Source: Ruminococcaceae bacterium Marseille-P2935 (GTDB taxonomy: Bacteria; Bacillota; Clostridia; Oscillospirales; Ruminococcaceae). Taken from it: 64,000 nucleotides of DNA. Both the position numbers and the translations under genes were made by a program. The notes beneath the pieces were generated by a model, which was not told where the DNA came from, did no database searches, and saw only the letters and a program-made list of their open reading frames with translations. Of the stretch, positions 28,517-38,721 are shown in pieces (the first letter of the stretch is position 1; each line of letters opens with the position of its first letter). The stretch lies in contig LT629951.1 in the NCBI GenBank assembly GCA_900104565.1, forward strand, positions 206,563 through 270,562, read 5' to 3'.

Positions 28517-28777
28517 CTAGCCAACCTTGTTCAGCTTGCAAACCAGGCCAGATTTTTTTCTTGCAGCGCAGTTCTTGTGCAGAAGACCTTTAGCGCAGGC
28601 CTGATCGATCTTTTTCACTGCAAGTTTAACAGCAGCCTCTTTATCGGCAGATCCGTTTTCCATAGCCAGCTCGGCTTTTTTGATTACGGTCTTTAAGTTA
28701 CTGCGAACCGCTTTATTCTGCATGGTTTTGGCTTCAATCACCTTAACCCTTTTTTTTGCGGACTTGATGTTTGGCAT
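28517..28777 (-). CDS. rpsT: 30S ribosomal protein S20
   Basis: An 86-residue, lysine-rich helical protein that binds 16S rRNA. The N-terminus MPNIKSAKKRVKV and the C-terminal GLLHKNCAARKKSGL are typical of bS20. ATG 28777 has GGAGGTGGAA upstream. It diverges from gpr, the arrangement conserved in Firmicutes. Confidence 0.97.
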   Translation of the reverse strand: MPNIKSAKKRVKVIEAKTMQNKAVRSNLKTVIKKAELAMENGSADKEAAVKLAVKKIDQACAKGLLHKNCAARKKSGLVCKLNKVG

Positions 28778-28813
28778 AAATTCCACCTCCTTCAGATCAT
28801 GACAGTACAAGTT

Positions 28814-28842
28814 ATATTAACATTTTTTACGTTAAATTGCAA
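28814..28842 (-). promoter_or_regulatory. Sigma-A promoter of rpsT
   Basis: On the minus strand: TTGCAA (28837-28842), 17-nt spacer, TAATAT (28814-28819) preceded by TGT, an extended -10. It gives a leader of about 30 nt. Confidence 0.7.
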
Positions 28843-29012
28843 CTGAAATTATAAAAAAACTTTTATTTTTCAAATATTTCCTTCTAACCCACCCATTTTG
28901 GACAGAGATTTTAGTGAAGCAGTCGTTATAGCGAACAGCCAACAGCAGCCTGCAAGATGAAGTTAGCAGGAAAAAAGAAAATATAGGATTGCACAGAAAG
29001 GATGAAACATAC

Positions 29013-29900
29013 ATGAATTCTCGCACCGACTTAGCAATTGAACAAACTGAAGAACTGGAAGGCCGACTGCCCCAGGGGGTGCGGATGGAACAGCACCAGA
29101 TTCAGGGCGTTATGGTAAACCGGGTCTATATTGAAAGTGAAGCTGGTGCAAAAGCGTTGGAAAAGCCAAAGGGCTGTTATGTCACAATAGATATAGCCCC
29201 GCTGTGGTCTTCGGTAGAGTATGGAGCCGAAGAGGTGGACGCCCTGGCGGAAGAAATCCGCACCCTGCTTCCTCAGGAAGGGGTGATTTTGGTGGTTGGA
29301 CTTGGCAATAGTAATATTACCCCGGATGCCCTGGGCCCAAAGGCCATCGGCCAGATTTTAGCTACCCGGCATATTCCAGACGAAGTAAAAAAAGAAGGTG
29401 GGCTTACCGAGCTTCGCGCGGTTGCGGCGCTGGCTACGGGTGTTTTAGGGCAAACAGGCATTGAAAGCGGAGAAATTATACATTCAGTGGTAGAGCAGAT
29501 ACAGCCGGCCGGCGTCATAGTAATTGATGCATTGGCCGCTAAAAGCGTTGAACGGTTGGGCAGAACAATTCAAATTGCAAACTCGGGAATTTCACCCGGG
29601 TCGGGCGTTATGAACCGCCGAAAAGAACTAAGCCAAAATACACTGGGGGTTCCGGTTGTATCAATTGGCATTCCAACCGTAGTGGATGCTGTTACGGTTG
29701 TGTGGGATATGATGGTTCTTAACAATCAGGAGCGGGAAGAGCTAAGCAAAAAAATTCAGCCGGGCGGCAGCGCCATGATGGTGACCCCACGGGAGGTAGA
29801 CCAATTGATTGAACGTGGGGCAAAGGTGCTTTCTATGGCGGTAAACCGGGCATTGCAGCCTTCCATTTCGGCAGAGGATTTAACCTACCTGCTTTCCTGA
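29013..29900 (+). CDS. gpr: Spore protease GPR
   Basis: A 295-residue aspartic-type germination protease that degrades small acid-soluble spore proteins. The N-terminal TDLAIEQ region is the propeptide/processing area, followed by the family segments VTIDIAPLW, GLGNSNITPDALGP and VIDALAAKS (with the conserved aspartates) and GVPVVSIGIPTVVDA. ATG 29013 follows AAAGGATG; an upstream TTG in frame is less likely. Expression is normally under forespore sigma factors. It diverges from rpsT and is followed by spoIIP, as in Bacillus. Confidence 0.95.
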   Translation: MNSRTDLAIEQTEELEGRLPQGVRMEQHQIQGVMVNRVYIESEAGAKALEKPKGCYVTIDIAPLWSSVEYGAEEVDALAEEIRTLLPQEGVILVVGLGNSNITPDALGPKAIGQILATRHIPDEVKKEGGLTELRAVAALATGVLGQTGIESGEIIHSVVEQIQPAGVIVIDALAAKSVERLGRTIQIANSGISPGSGVMNRRKELSQNTLGVPVVSIGIPTVVDAVTVVWDMMVLNNQEREELSKKIQPGGSAMMVTPREVDQLIERGAKVLSMAVNRALQPSISAEDLTYLLS

Positions 29901-30348
29901 CGGCATATTTTACCATAAGGCAGAATAGACTTTGGTATAGTCAACAAACTACGCAATAGTTTGTGGGCGGCAGACGAAGCCTTCCGTCGCACCAAAGTAC
30001 AGATGTTGACTATGTATCCAAAGAAGAGTTGCCTGTGAGGGGATCGCGGAGCAACTGCCGGATGCGCTCGAAGCGGCAGCGGTTTTGAAGCTTTTGGTGT
30101 ATGACACGCCCTATTTATTGCCCGGATAGGGCCGCAGCACAATGGCCAATGGCAGATTGTGCAGTCAGCGCTAAGTATGTGTTATGCACTGCCCTCGCTG
30201 CTGGCTATGTACAGCAGTATCGGTACAGAATGCTGGGAGTTAACAGGCTAAAAGGCCGATTAGGGCCTTGCTGCCGGTCACTTTCTTCCCTTTGGGAACT
30301 GCTGTGGGCATTGGGATGTCGAATCTTGCCTGTTTGGAGGTTTCAGCC
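29901..30348. other. 448-nt gene-free stretch between gpr and spoIIP
   Basis: No gene supported. It contains an imperfect inverted repeat (CTTTGGTATAGTCAACA near 29930 and TGTTGACTATGTATCCAAAG near 30003), which could pair over about 80 nt, but there is no T-run. Confidence 0.4.
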
Positions 30349-31497
30349 TTGAGAAGACGATCATCATCGGGGCGGAGGAAGGCTCCTTTCCTACGCCTTT
30401 TTTCTTTTGTTCTTACCGCAGGTTTTTTATTATTTGGCATAATAAAGCTTGCCCCTATGGGTCTGCAGCTGATTGAAAAAGCGGCGCTCGCGTCTACCGT
30501 GGCAACCATGCCAGATGCGGGTCTTTCCCTTTTGGAAAAACGGTTCGCGCCGGATGTGTCCAAGCCTGGGGAATCAAAACCTCCGGAGGATTCAGGGCCC
30601 CCCTCTTCCCCGCCACAAAGTTCACAGCAGCCAGACTCGCAACAACCCGGCACCTCCTCTGGCCCTCCAAAAGAAATTCCTGAGGTGGACCCCGAATACC
30701 GCGGTACTATTTTAGCCGAAAATTTGGCAGGGTCAGATAACGGCAGTTACCTAAAATATGGCGCAGGGTACTTAAAAAATTATACCAACCTTAGTTTTGA
30801 CCAAATCCGCAGTATTTTAGACCAGCCGATGCAGCTGAAAATCAAAAATGACGACCAGCCCAAGGTATTAATTGTGCATACCCATACCACCGAGGCATAC
30901 GAAGAATATGACCGCGATTTTTACGATACCCGGTATACCTTTCGCTCCACCGACCCGGAGAAAAACATGACTAAGGTTGGCGAAGTGCTTTGCCAAACCC
31001 TCAACGAGATGGGTGTGCCTACCATACAGGATAAAACCCTGCACGATTACCCGTCTTACAATGGTTCTTATGACCGGAGCAGGGAAACCATAAATGACTA
31101 CCTGAAGAAATACCCCTCCATTCAGGTGGTGCTGGATGTTCACCGGGATGCGATTCAGCGGGAGGAGACTTTGGTCGTAAAGGCGGTAGCAGAGGTACAA
31201 GGGCAGAAGGCTGCCCAGCTAATGATGATTGCCCCTTGTGACGACGGTACCAATACCATTCCCAAATGGCGCGAAAACCTGCGCTTTGCCGCCGCGTTCC
31301 AAAGCCAGATTGAAACCGATTATCCACAGCTGACCCGCCCCATTTTCTTTAGCTACCGGCAGTATAATATGAATGTGACGCCCTATTCCCTTTTGCTGGA
31401 ATTTGGATCCCATGGGAATACTTTGGAGGAAAATCTCGTCACCGCCCGTATGGTGGGCGAATCTTTGGGCAAACTTCTCAAAGAGAACATGCAATAG
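30349..31497 (+). CDS. spoIIP: Stage II sporulation protein P (peptidoglycan hydrolase)
   Basis: A 382-residue amidase/endopeptidase that works with SpoIID and SpoIIM to thin septal peptidoglycan during engulfment. One N-terminal membrane helix (about residues 14-33) anchors it; a Pro/Ser/Gln-rich linker (about 75-115) leads to the zinc amidase domain with HTHTTEAYEE, VVLDVHRDAI and LLLEFGSHGN, which carry the catalytic histidines and glutamates. Translation starts at TTG 30349, with GGAGG 8 nt upstream; the longer frame lacks such a site. It is in the conserved block gpr-spoIIP-lepA-hemW. Confidence 0.93.
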   Translation: MRRRSSSGRRKAPFLRLFSFVLTAGFLLFGIIKLAPMGLQLIEKAALASTVATMPDAGLSLLEKRFAPDVSKPGESKPPEDSGPPSSPPQSSQQPDSQQPGTSSGPPKEIPEVDPEYRGTILAENLAGSDNGSYLKYGAGYLKNYTNLSFDQIRSILDQPMQLKIKNDDQPKVLIVHTHTTEAYEEYDRDFYDTRYTFRSTDPEKNMTKVGEVLCQTLNEMGVPTIQDKTLHDYPSYNGSYDRSRETINDYLKKYPSIQVVLDVHRDAIQREETLVVKAVAEVQGQKAAQLMMIAPCDDGTNTIPKWRENLRFAAAFQSQIETDYPQLTRPIFFSYRQYNMNVTPYSLLLEFGSHGNTLEENLVTARMVGESLGKLLKENMQ

Positions 31498-31513
31498 CAA
31501 AGAGAGGTACCCA

Positions 31514-31900
31514 ATGAAACGCAGCACCCAACTTTTTTTGGCGTCCTTTGCCATTACCCTAATTTTAACCCTTTTGGTATGCGGTTTTGTGGCAGTGGAC
31601 CAAAGCACCAGCCGGTATGGGTTTGGTGAATTTAAACCGATTTTTTCTGTCCAGCCCCGGGACGATCTTCATTATGAGATTACCTGGTTTGGCAAAGATT
31701 ATATTTTATCGCTGGATATTTTTAATATAGCTGCAAAATACCGCCATGAATACAGTTTTTTATCCTCTGCACCCCAACGGCTGGCCCGGCAGCTGGTGAC
31801 CTTGAGCATCGAGACCTATCAGGAACAGCAGGAGCGGCGGTTAGAGGAAGAATTTATTCAAAATGTGCTGGATGATATTCAGAATGAGAAGCAGCCATAA
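31514..31900 (+). CDS. 128-residue single-pass membrane protein downstream of spoIIP
   Basis: ATG 31514 lies 16 nt after the spoIIP stop with AGAGAGG upstream, so the two are co-transcribed. It has one N-terminal helix (about residues 6-28), then a soluble part with ITWFGKDYILSL and a Glu/Gln-rich helical C-terminus (YQEQQERRLEEEF). No family recognised. The position suggests expression with spoIIP, perhaps a sporulation accessory protein, but this rests on context only. A strong terminator follows. Confidence 0.7.
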   Translation: MKRSTQLFLASFAITLILTLLVCGFVAVDQSTSRYGFGEFKPIFSVQPRDDLHYEITWFGKDYILSLDIFNIAAKYRHEYSFLSSAPQRLARQLVTLSIETYQEQQERRLEEEFIQNVLDDIQNEKQP

Positions 31901-31938
31901 AAACGGGCATTTTATTCATATGTAGCAACAAAAATATT

Positions 31939-31985
31939 AAAATGGGGCATTGCTTTTAAAACGATGCCCCATTTTAACTTTATTT
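31939..31985 (+). terminator. Terminator of the gpr/spoIIP unit
   Basis: A perfect 12-bp stem (31939-31950 with 31964-31975) ending in a T-rich tract. Confidence 0.92.
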
Positions 31986-32401
31986 TACCATATCATTTTC
32001 AGCAAAATCAGGTTTTAAACAAACCCTTACTCAAGGGCTTTGCCGTCAATCTTATGCTTTCAGCTTTTGTTTTTTTATTTATACGCTTCTGTTTACCCAT
32101 ATGCCACATGTCAACCGGTACGCCATAACGCCCTAAAATCATTCGATTTTTGCGGTTTTGGTAGCAAAGCCAACCTGGAATGACCCTGTTGAAGGTGAAG
32201 GGTTTAACTTTAATTTGTTGTTTTGTTGCAGGATAGTTTTACTTCAAAGTGAAACGAGTATTTTCGCTTGAATAAATAATACCTAACCAATTATCTAAAT
32301 CCTGTTGAATTCCGCAAAACAATACTACTTAACTAAATTCGATAAATTACTATTATTGGGTTATATAGTTTTGGGTGTCTCTTTCATAATATCCATTTCA
32401 T
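31986..32401. other. 416-nt AT-rich stretch without genes
   Basis: No gene or clear signal on either strand between two converging terminators. Confidence 0.5.
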
Positions 32402-32437
32402 AAAACAGTCAGGCGAAATATTTCGCCTGACTGTTTT
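32402..32437. terminator. Palindromic terminator of the lipoprotein / nucleoside hydrolase unit
   Basis: A perfect 36-nt palindrome (two 18-nt arms) with A-run and T-run ends, 10 nt from the stop of the minus-strand lipoprotein gene. Confidence 0.92.
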
Positions 32438-32446
32438 TAAACGGTT

Positions 32447-33010
32447 TTATCCTTCTGACTCAAGGGGTTCCCATTTGCTAAAATCGTGGGCAACCCGTAC
32501 CCGTGTATCCACCCGGTGAAGGCCGTCCAAAGCGACCGGGTCCCCAGTAATCATTTCCCATTTGGTGGCGCGACAATACAACCAGTCGTTGTCATAATCG
32601 GTCACCTGCTGTATTTCAATACCATCATCATTTTCCCCAGCCAGCGAAAGAATCTGCATATCTTTCCCCTGCAGGTCGACCGAATAAAGGGTGCCGCAGT
32701 CGGCGTAATAAATGCGGCTGCCAATAATGTTAAAATGGGGGGAGGTGCGGCCAATATTTACCACGAAAACCGGTTCCCCCAAAGGGGCTTTATAAAACAC
32801 CCCATATTCAATCAGTTCGGCGTCCGGGTCGATTACCTCAGAATAAAGGTTGTTGGTATCGTACTCAGCAGGTAGTATAGGCTCCCCTGCTGTGGAGGAG
32901 GATTCTGCACCTGGCTTGGGTCCCGAAAAAACCTCATTCCCCTGCCCGCCGCAGGCTGCAAAAGCGAAGCATAAAATTGCCGGCAGCAAAAGAACTGCAA
33001 GCTTTTTCAT
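32447..33010 (-). CDS. Putative lipoprotein
   Basis: A 187-residue protein with a lipoprotein signal peptide (MKKLAVLLLP..., lipobox FAAC, Cys20), then a Ser/Pro/Glu-rich linker and a beta-rich C-terminal part with GSRIYYADCGTLYSVDLQG, which resembles the repeated blades of DUF5050-like beta-propeller proteins, but only one or two blades are present. It starts 2 nt after the nucleoside hydrolase stop, so it is translated from the same message. It may be a truncated sensor or binding protein; function is unknown. Confidence 0.7.
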   Translation of the reverse strand: MKKLAVLLLPAILCFAFAACGGQGNEVFSGPKPGAESSSTAGEPILPAEYDTNNLYSEVIDPDAELIEYGVFYKAPLGEPVFVVNIGRTSPHFNIIGSRIYYADCGTLYSVDLQGKDMQILSLAGENDDGIEIQQVTDYDNDWLYCRATKWEMITGDPVALDGLHRVDTRVRVAHDFSKWEPLESEG

Positions 33011-33012
33011 GA

Positions 33013-33984
33013 CTAGTTCCCTTTCTTGACGCAGTCCAGCATCATCTGATAAAATTTAGGCTGGTCGGCATTGTAGGCAACCAAAACATTGCCGTTGGGG
33101 TCGTCCTTTACCAAAAGTTCCCCGTCCGAAGCGCCGCCCCCAATGTCAATATTGCATGTTTGCCGGCGCCAGTCGGTAATTACGGTGGGGTCAATGACTG
33201 CCGCAACGGCCAGTGCGTCATGAATGGGGTCCTCAGTACCGTCATGCCAGCCCATCCGGCGGGAAGCATCTGCCCGCAGGCGGATCAGCTCTCCGGCCAG
33301 CTTGCCCGCTTTTGTACCGGTGGCGGTTAACTCGTCGGCCTCGGTGACCTTGATACAGGCGGCATGGGTAGCGTTGATCGGAATAATGCGTACGGGTACG
33401 CCGGAATCCAAAACGATTTTGATTGCTTCAGGGTCATGGAAGAAGTTTGCCTCAGCAGCAGTGGTGATGTTGCCCATATGCACTCCACCGCCCATAAATA
33501 CAACCTCTTCAATGTTTTCTATAATTGTGGGGTCCATACGGAAGGCCATGCCAATGTTGGTGGGGGGGCCAACCGCAATGATGGTTACTTTGTCGGGGGA
33601 ATTTTTTACTGTATCCAGAATAAAGGAGCAGGCGTGCTGTTTTTGTGGTTTAGAGGTTGCGGCAGGCAGGTTTAAATAAGCAGGATGAATGCCATATTCC
33701 ACACCATTTTCCACTATGGTAATAGGGCTGCCGGGGTTGTTGGCGTTACGTCCGGGGGTCATATTGCGCACCATAGGTGCGGGGCAGCCGGGATAAACGG
33801 GAATATTCGCGCCAAGCATATCCAGCACCCGCAGGGTGTTTTCCGTGCAGTTTTGAAGCGGACGGTTGCCTTGGGTTATGGTAAAACCCAAAATATCAAA
33901 TTTTTCCGACAACACCGCCATCAAAATGGCAACTGCGTCATCCGACCCGGTGTCCACATCCATTATCAAAGGTTTTTTTGTCAT
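33013..33984 (-). CDS. Inosine-uridine preferring nucleoside hydrolase
   Basis: A 323-residue calcium-dependent hydrolase that splits ribonucleosides to base and ribose. The N-terminal MDVDTGSDDA gives the calcium-binding aspartates; VFMGGG, EANFFHDPEA and the C-terminal DPIHDALA complete the active-site set. It is the first gene of a two-gene unit with the lipoprotein, which might assist in nucleoside scavenging. The base specificity cannot be read from sequence. Confidence 0.9.
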   Translation of the reverse strand: MTKKPLIMDVDTGSDDAVAILMAVLSEKFDILGFTITQGNRPLQNCTENTLRVLDMLGANIPVYPGCPAPMVRNMTPGRNANNPGSPITIVENGVEYGIHPAYLNLPAATSKPQKQHACSFILDTVKNSPDKVTIIAVGPPTNIGMAFRMDPTIIENIEEVVFMGGGVHMGNITTAAEANFFHDPEAIKIVLDSGVPVRIIPINATHAACIKVTEADELTATGTKAGKLAGELIRLRADASRRMGWHDGTEDPIHDALAVAAVIDPTVITDWRRQTCNIDIGGGASDGELLVKDDPNGNVLVAYNADQPKFYQMMLDCVKKGN

Positions 33985-34497
33985 TTTGTATTCACACTCC
34001 TAATATTAATTTCAGTTTAGCTGCCAGGGTACTCCCCTTATGCCGGACCCTATCCAGGCGTTCCCTCTATCCATACGCAATAGCATGTGAGGGCGTACAA
34101 ACAAATAGAACGACACACAAAGGGGTGTATACCATGCACACATATGCCACAAAAGGAATAAACAGCTGCGGCCGAAAGAAAGTTGTGTTGCAATGGCCTG
34201 TTTGTAGCCCAGTTCATTTACGACCTGGGAAACCACAGCCGCTTCCGGTGGGAACAGATGCCCTCAAAAAGGAACCTTTCGTTAGTTTTGATATGCAGAA
34301 ACCCCACAACCAGAACATCCATAAAGTCAAACGGCGGCTGCTGTGTGATGCTGAATAAGCGGCGTTTCTTTTGGCACATTGTCAGCAGCCTTCTTTTTCA
34401 TGTTTTTTGACTATAGTATAGCATAAAATAAAGGAAAATGGCGGTTAATTCTTGGAAAATTTACAGTTAGCCGTTCCCACTGACGATTGATTTGTGG
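33985..34497. other. Divergent intergenic region before lepA
   Basis: About 510 nt without a supported gene; a plus-strand frame at 33978-34358 has no ribosome binding site. The 3' end is AT-rich and leads into the lepA promoter. Confidence 0.4.
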
Positions 34498-34503
34498 TAT
34501 ACT
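34498..34503 (+). promoter_or_regulatory. Extended -10 promoter element of lepA
   Basis: TATACT preceded by TGG forms an extended -10; the -35 region (about 34475-34480) is weak. It lies about 75 nt before the lepA start. Confidence 0.45.
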
Positions 34504-34577
34504 AATCCTGTTAGCGCAAAGTGGGTTTGCGCAAAGTCAAAACCTTGCGGTATACCGCATATTTCGGAGGTTTATTT

Positions 34578-36383
34578 ATGTCCGACAGACGTAAAAACAT
34601 TCGCAACTTTTGTATTATTGCTCATATTGACCACGGAAAAAGCACCCTGGCCGACCGTATTTTAGAAAAAACCCAGACAGTAGCGGCGCGGGATATGGAA
34701 GAGCAAATTTTAGATAACATGGAAATCGAACGCGAACGCGGCATTACCATCAAAGCCCGGGCGGTACAGTTAAATTATAAGGCTAACGATGGCCAGATGT
34801 ATGCCTTTAATTTGATTGACACCCCGGGGCATGTTGACTTTAACTACGAGGTGTCGCGCTCTTTAGCTGCTTGTGAAGGTGCTATTCTGGTGGTAGATGC
34901 CTCGCAGGGGATTGAAGCGCAGACCCTGGCCAACACCTACCTTGCCATCGAGCATGACCTGGAAGTTGTGCCGGTGGTCAATAAAATTGACCTGCCGGCG
35001 GCAGACCCGGAGCGTGTATGCCATGAAATCGAGGATATTATTGGTATTCCCGCTATGGACGCCCCCCGTATTTCGGCCAAAACCGGTGTGAATATTGAAG
35101 AGGTGTTAGAGCGGATTGTCACCGATATTCCGGCCCCAAAAGGGGATGATGACAAGCCGCTGCAGGCACTTGTTTTTGACAGCTATTACGACAGCTATAA
35201 AGGCGTTATTGTGTATGTGCGAGTTATGGAGGGCGTGGTACGCCCCGGCATGACCATTCGAATGATGGCCAGCGGCGCCGAATTTACAGTGGTAGAAACC
35301 GGCGTAATGGGAGCTACTTCCCTGGTACCCACCCCAGAGGTTTATGCCGGCCAGGTTGGCTACATTACCGCCAGCATTAAAACGGTACGGGACACGACCG
35401 TAGGCGATACAGTAACCGATGCCGACAACCCCTGTGAGCATGCCTTGCCCGGTTACCGCAAGGTAAACCCCATGGTGTTTTCGGGCATTTACCCGGCCGA
35501 TGGAGCCAAATACCCCGACCTGAGGGACGCTTTAGAAAAATTACAGCTTAACGATGCCTCCCTCACCTTTGAACCGGAGACATCCGTAGCGCTGGGGTTT
35601 GGGTTCCGCTGTGGTTTTTTGGGCCTGCTTCATATGGAAATTATTCAGGAGCGGCTGGAACGGGAATATAATCTGGATTTGATTACCACTGCCCCCAGCG
35701 TGGAATATAAAATTCATTTGACCAACGGCGAAATGATAACCATTGACAACCCTACCAACTACCCTGACCCGGCGTTGATAGCGGGTGCAGAGGAGCCTTT
35801 TGTTAAGGCGAGCATTTTTACCCCCACCCAGTATATTGGCAATATCATGGAGCTTTGCCAGGAACGCCGGGGCGTGTACCTGGACACCAAATACCTGGAT
35901 GCCGACCGGGTGGAGCTGCATTACGAACTGCCCTTAAACGAAATTGTTTACGACTTTTTCGATTCCTTAAAATCCCGCACCAAGGGCTATGCTTCCTTTG
36001 ACTACGAGCTTTGCGGCTACCGTCCCTCTAAACTGGTTAAGCTGGATATTATGCTGAACGGCGAGGTTGTGGATGCACTGTCCTTTATTGTATTCAGCGA
36101 CAACGCATACCCCCGTGCCCGCAAAATGGCCGAAAAGCTGAAGGAGCATATTCCCCGGCAGCTGTTTGAGGTGCCTATTCAGGCGGCAGTAGGCGGCAAG
36201 ATTATTGCCCGCGAAACGGTAAAGGCTATGCGCAAGGACGTATTGGCCAAATGTTACGGCGGAGATATTACCCGGAAGAAGAAACTGCTGGAAAAACAAA
36301 AAGAGGGTAAAAAGCGTATGCGCCAGCTGGGTACTGTGGAAGTGCCGCAGGAGGCGTTTATGGCAGTGCTTAAGCTTGACTGA
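34578..36383 (+). CDS. lepA: Elongation factor 4 (LepA)
   Basis: A 601-residue ribosome-associated GTPase that back-translocates or remodels stalled ribosomes. GTPase motifs are [17 protein letters not shown] and [10 protein letters not shown]; the EF4-specific C-terminal domain is intact and ends near [12 protein letters not shown] 34578 has GGAGG 7 nt upstream; the longer upstream frame is not supported. It leads the lepA-lepB-hemW unit. Confidence 0.96.
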   Translation: MSDRRKNIRNFCIIAHIDHGKSTLADRILEKTQTVAARDMEEQILDNMEIERERGITIKARAVQLNYKANDGQMYAFNLIDTPGHVDFNYEVSRSLAACEGAILVVDASQGIEAQTLANTYLAIEHDLEVVPVVNKIDLPAADPERVCHEIEDIIGIPAMDAPRISAKTGVNIEEVLERIVTDIPAPKGDDDKPLQALVFDSYYDSYKGVIVYVRVMEGVVRPGMTIRMMASGAEFTVVETGVMGATSLVPTPEVYAGQVGYITASIKTVRDTTVGDTVTDADNPCEHALPGYRKVNPMVFSGIYPADGAKYPDLRDALEKLQLNDASLTFEPETSVALGFGFRCGFLGLLHMEIIQERLEREYNLDLITTAPSVEYKIHLTNGEMITIDNPTNYPDPALIAGAEEPFVKASIFTPTQYIGNIMELCQERRGVYLDTKYLDADRVELHYELPLNEIVYDFFDSLKSRTKGYASFDYELCGYRPSKLVKLDIMLNGEVVDALSFIVFSDNAYPRARKMAEKLKEHIPRQLFEVPIQAAVGGKIIARETVKAMRKDVLAKCYGGDITRKKKLLEKQKEGKKRMRQLGTVEVPQEAFMAVLKLD

Positions 36384-36410
36384 TGCCGTAACGGAAAGGC
36401 GGGTTTTACA

Positions 36411-36932
36411 ATGGCCACAGTTTCTTGGAAAAGAATTTTGAAAGAATGGATCATACCATTTGGTATAGAAATTATTGTTGTTCTTTTACTGATTAAATAC
36501 GTTTTCTTTTTTGTAACAGTACCAACCGGGTCGATGATCCCCACCATTAACGAAGGGGACTGGCTGTTTGCCACCCGGGTGCATAACCCCGAAAACCTGA
36601 AACGAGGCGACATTGTTGTGTTCGATTCAGAAGAGCTTGGGGTTACCCTGATCAAACGGCTAGTTGGGCTGCCTGGTGAAAAGGTTGAGGTTGACGGTAC
36701 TGGCGCCGTGTTCATCAACGGAGAAAAGCTGGAGGAACCATATGTTGCGCATCCATCCGGGTTGGAAGGAAGCTTTGAGGTGCCCGAAGGCTGCTATTTG
36801 TTTATGGGGGACAACCGGGCAGGCTCTAACGATGCACGTTATTGGGAGCAGCCTTATATCCCGGCCGATAAGATTATTGGGCATGCTCACTTTACACTTT
36901 TCCCCTTTACCCGTTTCGGTATACTGAAATGA
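36411..36932 (+). CDS. lepB: Signal peptidase I
   Basis: A 173-residue type I signal peptidase with one N-terminal membrane helix (about residues 17-38). The catalytic serine is in PTGSMIPTI and the lysine in LIKRLVGLPGE; the C-terminal GDNRAGSNDARYW box is present. It cleaves signal peptides outside the membrane. It sits 27 nt after lepA and overlaps hemW by 4 nt (ATGA), so it belongs to the same operon. Confidence 0.93.
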   Translation: MATVSWKRILKEWIIPFGIEIIVVLLLIKYVFFFVTVPTGSMIPTINEGDWLFATRVHNPENLKRGDIVVFDSEELGVTLIKRLVGLPGEKVEVDGTGAVFINGEKLEEPYVAHPSGLEGSFEVPEGCYLFMGDNRAGSNDARYWEQPYIPADKIIGHAHFTLFPFTRFGILK

Positions 36933-38059
36933 CAGGGCTTATTAAAAAACAGGATGATTTGGGCATTTACCTTCATGTTCCTTTTTGTTTATCCAAATGC
37001 CCTTACTGCGATTTTTATTCCCTGGTTTCCACCCCGGAACTTTGGGAGAAATATACCAGCAAGCTAAGGGGGTTAATCTGCTGCAACCCGTTTACAGGGC
37101 GGCAGGTGTCTACTTTGTATTTTGGGGGAGGCACTCCTTCGGTGCTGGGGGCCGGGCATTTAAAGAGGCTGGTCACAGCGGTGAAAGAAAGTTTTTGCCT
37201 TCAGGAAGATGCAGAGATTACCTTGGAAATGAACCCCGGGGACGCTTCGCGCGAGTTTTACCAGCAGATGAGGGCCAGCGGGGTAAACCGCATCTCCATG
37301 GGGCTGCAGGCCGCTCAGCCAGATGCCCTGCAGCAGCTGGGGCGCCGTCATACCCGAGAGGATGCCGCACAGGCGGTAACCTGGGCCAGACAGGCTGGGT
37401 TTGACAATCTATCGCTGGATTTAATGCTTGCTACGCCTGGGCAGACCCAGCGGCAGGCAGCAGAATCCATAGAATTTTGCGCAGGCCTTGGGGTGGATCA
37501 TATTTCAGCCTATTTATTAAAGGTAGAACCGAATACTCCCTTTGACAGCAAGGAGATCACCTCCTTGCTGCCGGGGCCTGATGAAGCCGCGGCGCTTTAT
37601 TTGTTTGCTGTAGAAAAGTTAAATCAACTCGGTTATCAGCAGTACGAAATTTCAAACTTTGCCCGGGAAGGTAAAATATCCCGGCATAATACCCGGTACT
37701 GGCTTGGGCAGGACTACCTGGGCCTTGGCCCGGCTGCGCACTCGCTGGTCGATGGTAAGCGGTTTTACTTTCCCCGGGATTTAACTGGTTTTTTAGCGGC
37801 CCGTGACCCTATGGAACTGGTGATTTCAGACGGAGAGGGCGGGACGGAAGAAGAGTTTATTTTGCTGCGGCTGCGGCTGAGCAGCGGAATCAGCTGGGAC
37901 GAGTACCGCGAACGGTTTAAAGGTAGCCCGGAACGGCTGGTTCAAAAAGCAGCACCCATGGCAAAAGCAGGGCTTGCCGTACTGGACGACACCCACCTGG
38001 CCCTTACAGCCCAGGGCTTTTTAGTTTCAAACGAGATTATTACCCGTCTGCTTTCATGA
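36929..38059 (+). CDS. hemW: Radical SAM heme chaperone HemW
   Basis: A 376-residue radical SAM protein. The cluster motif CLSKCPYCDFY carries the three cysteines in the Cx3Cx2C pattern. The segment TLYFGGGTPS and RISMGLQA are family-typical. Although often labelled coproporphyrinogen oxidase, proteins with this motif and lacking the HemN N-terminal extension act as heme chaperones. It overlaps lepB by 4 nt, so it is translationally coupled. Confidence 0.9.
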   Translation: MTGLIKKQDDLGIYLHVPFCLSKCPYCDFYSLVSTPELWEKYTSKLRGLICCNPFTGRQVSTLYFGGGTPSVLGAGHLKRLVTAVKESFCLQEDAEITLEMNPGDASREFYQQMRASGVNRISMGLQAAQPDALQQLGRRHTREDAAQAVTWARQAGFDNLSLDLMLATPGQTQRQAAESIEFCAGLGVDHISAYLLKVEPNTPFDSKEITSLLPGPDEAAALYLFAVEKLNQLGYQQYEISNFAREGKISRHNTRYWLGQDYLGLGPAAHSLVDGKRFYFPRDLTGFLAARDPMELVISDGEGGTEEEFILLRLRLSSGISWDEYRERFKGSPERLVQKAAPMAKAGLAVLDDTHLALTAQGFLVSNEIITRLLS

Positions 38060-38721
38060 ATGCAGACTGTTAAGGTTTTGGGTGAAAAACAAACCCTTTG
38101 CATTGTTGGTTTACGAAAAGGCAGTGCCATATAAATTGCGGTGTGTGCTTTAACCGGTATTCCTTGCATCATTACGAATTATTCGCGCAGGAATTCCCTG
38201 CCGGGCATTATAATCGGACGGTCGGCTTGTGGGTGTATTTGAATGATTAAAGTGGCACACTATCGTAACAATTATTGCATGAAAGCTGCCACAGACAACT
38301 TTTGTTATTTATAGGATAAAAACAGGTACAATTCAGAAGATGCGTGCTTAAGGATGCGCGTGCCTATTGGTATGCGTTGTTCAGCAGGGGGAGGTATTGT
38401 ATCAATGGGGAGGCTCCAAACTTTTGAGTACCGAACCCTTACCCAAGTCTGTTTTCCCCTTTTAGGGAATCCGTGTACTGCCTTTGGGGCATGGGATGGA
38501 AGCCATTCGTAAATAGATAGGATGCAGCAGGGGCTATTTTAGGAAAACAGATTCATCAAATGAACCCTGCCGTTTGCGGGAGTCGTGTGCGAACATGATA
38601 AAAAATCTGTATTTTACAGTTTTTCTACAGGCACACCCTTGTCTTTGTCGTGAAATGACGGGTTAAAAAGACAGATAAGCTGTACCAACGGTTCATTCTG
38701 GTCAACTGGAGGAGATAAAAT
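38060..38721. other. 660-nt gene-free stretch
   Basis: No supported gene on either strand and no clear terminator for the lepA unit. No repeat or RNA structure stands out. Confidence 0.4.

Noticed and set aside
33978..34358. 126-codon plus-strand frame ahead of lepA
   Set aside because: No start signal; overlaps the nucleoside hydrolase start and looks random.
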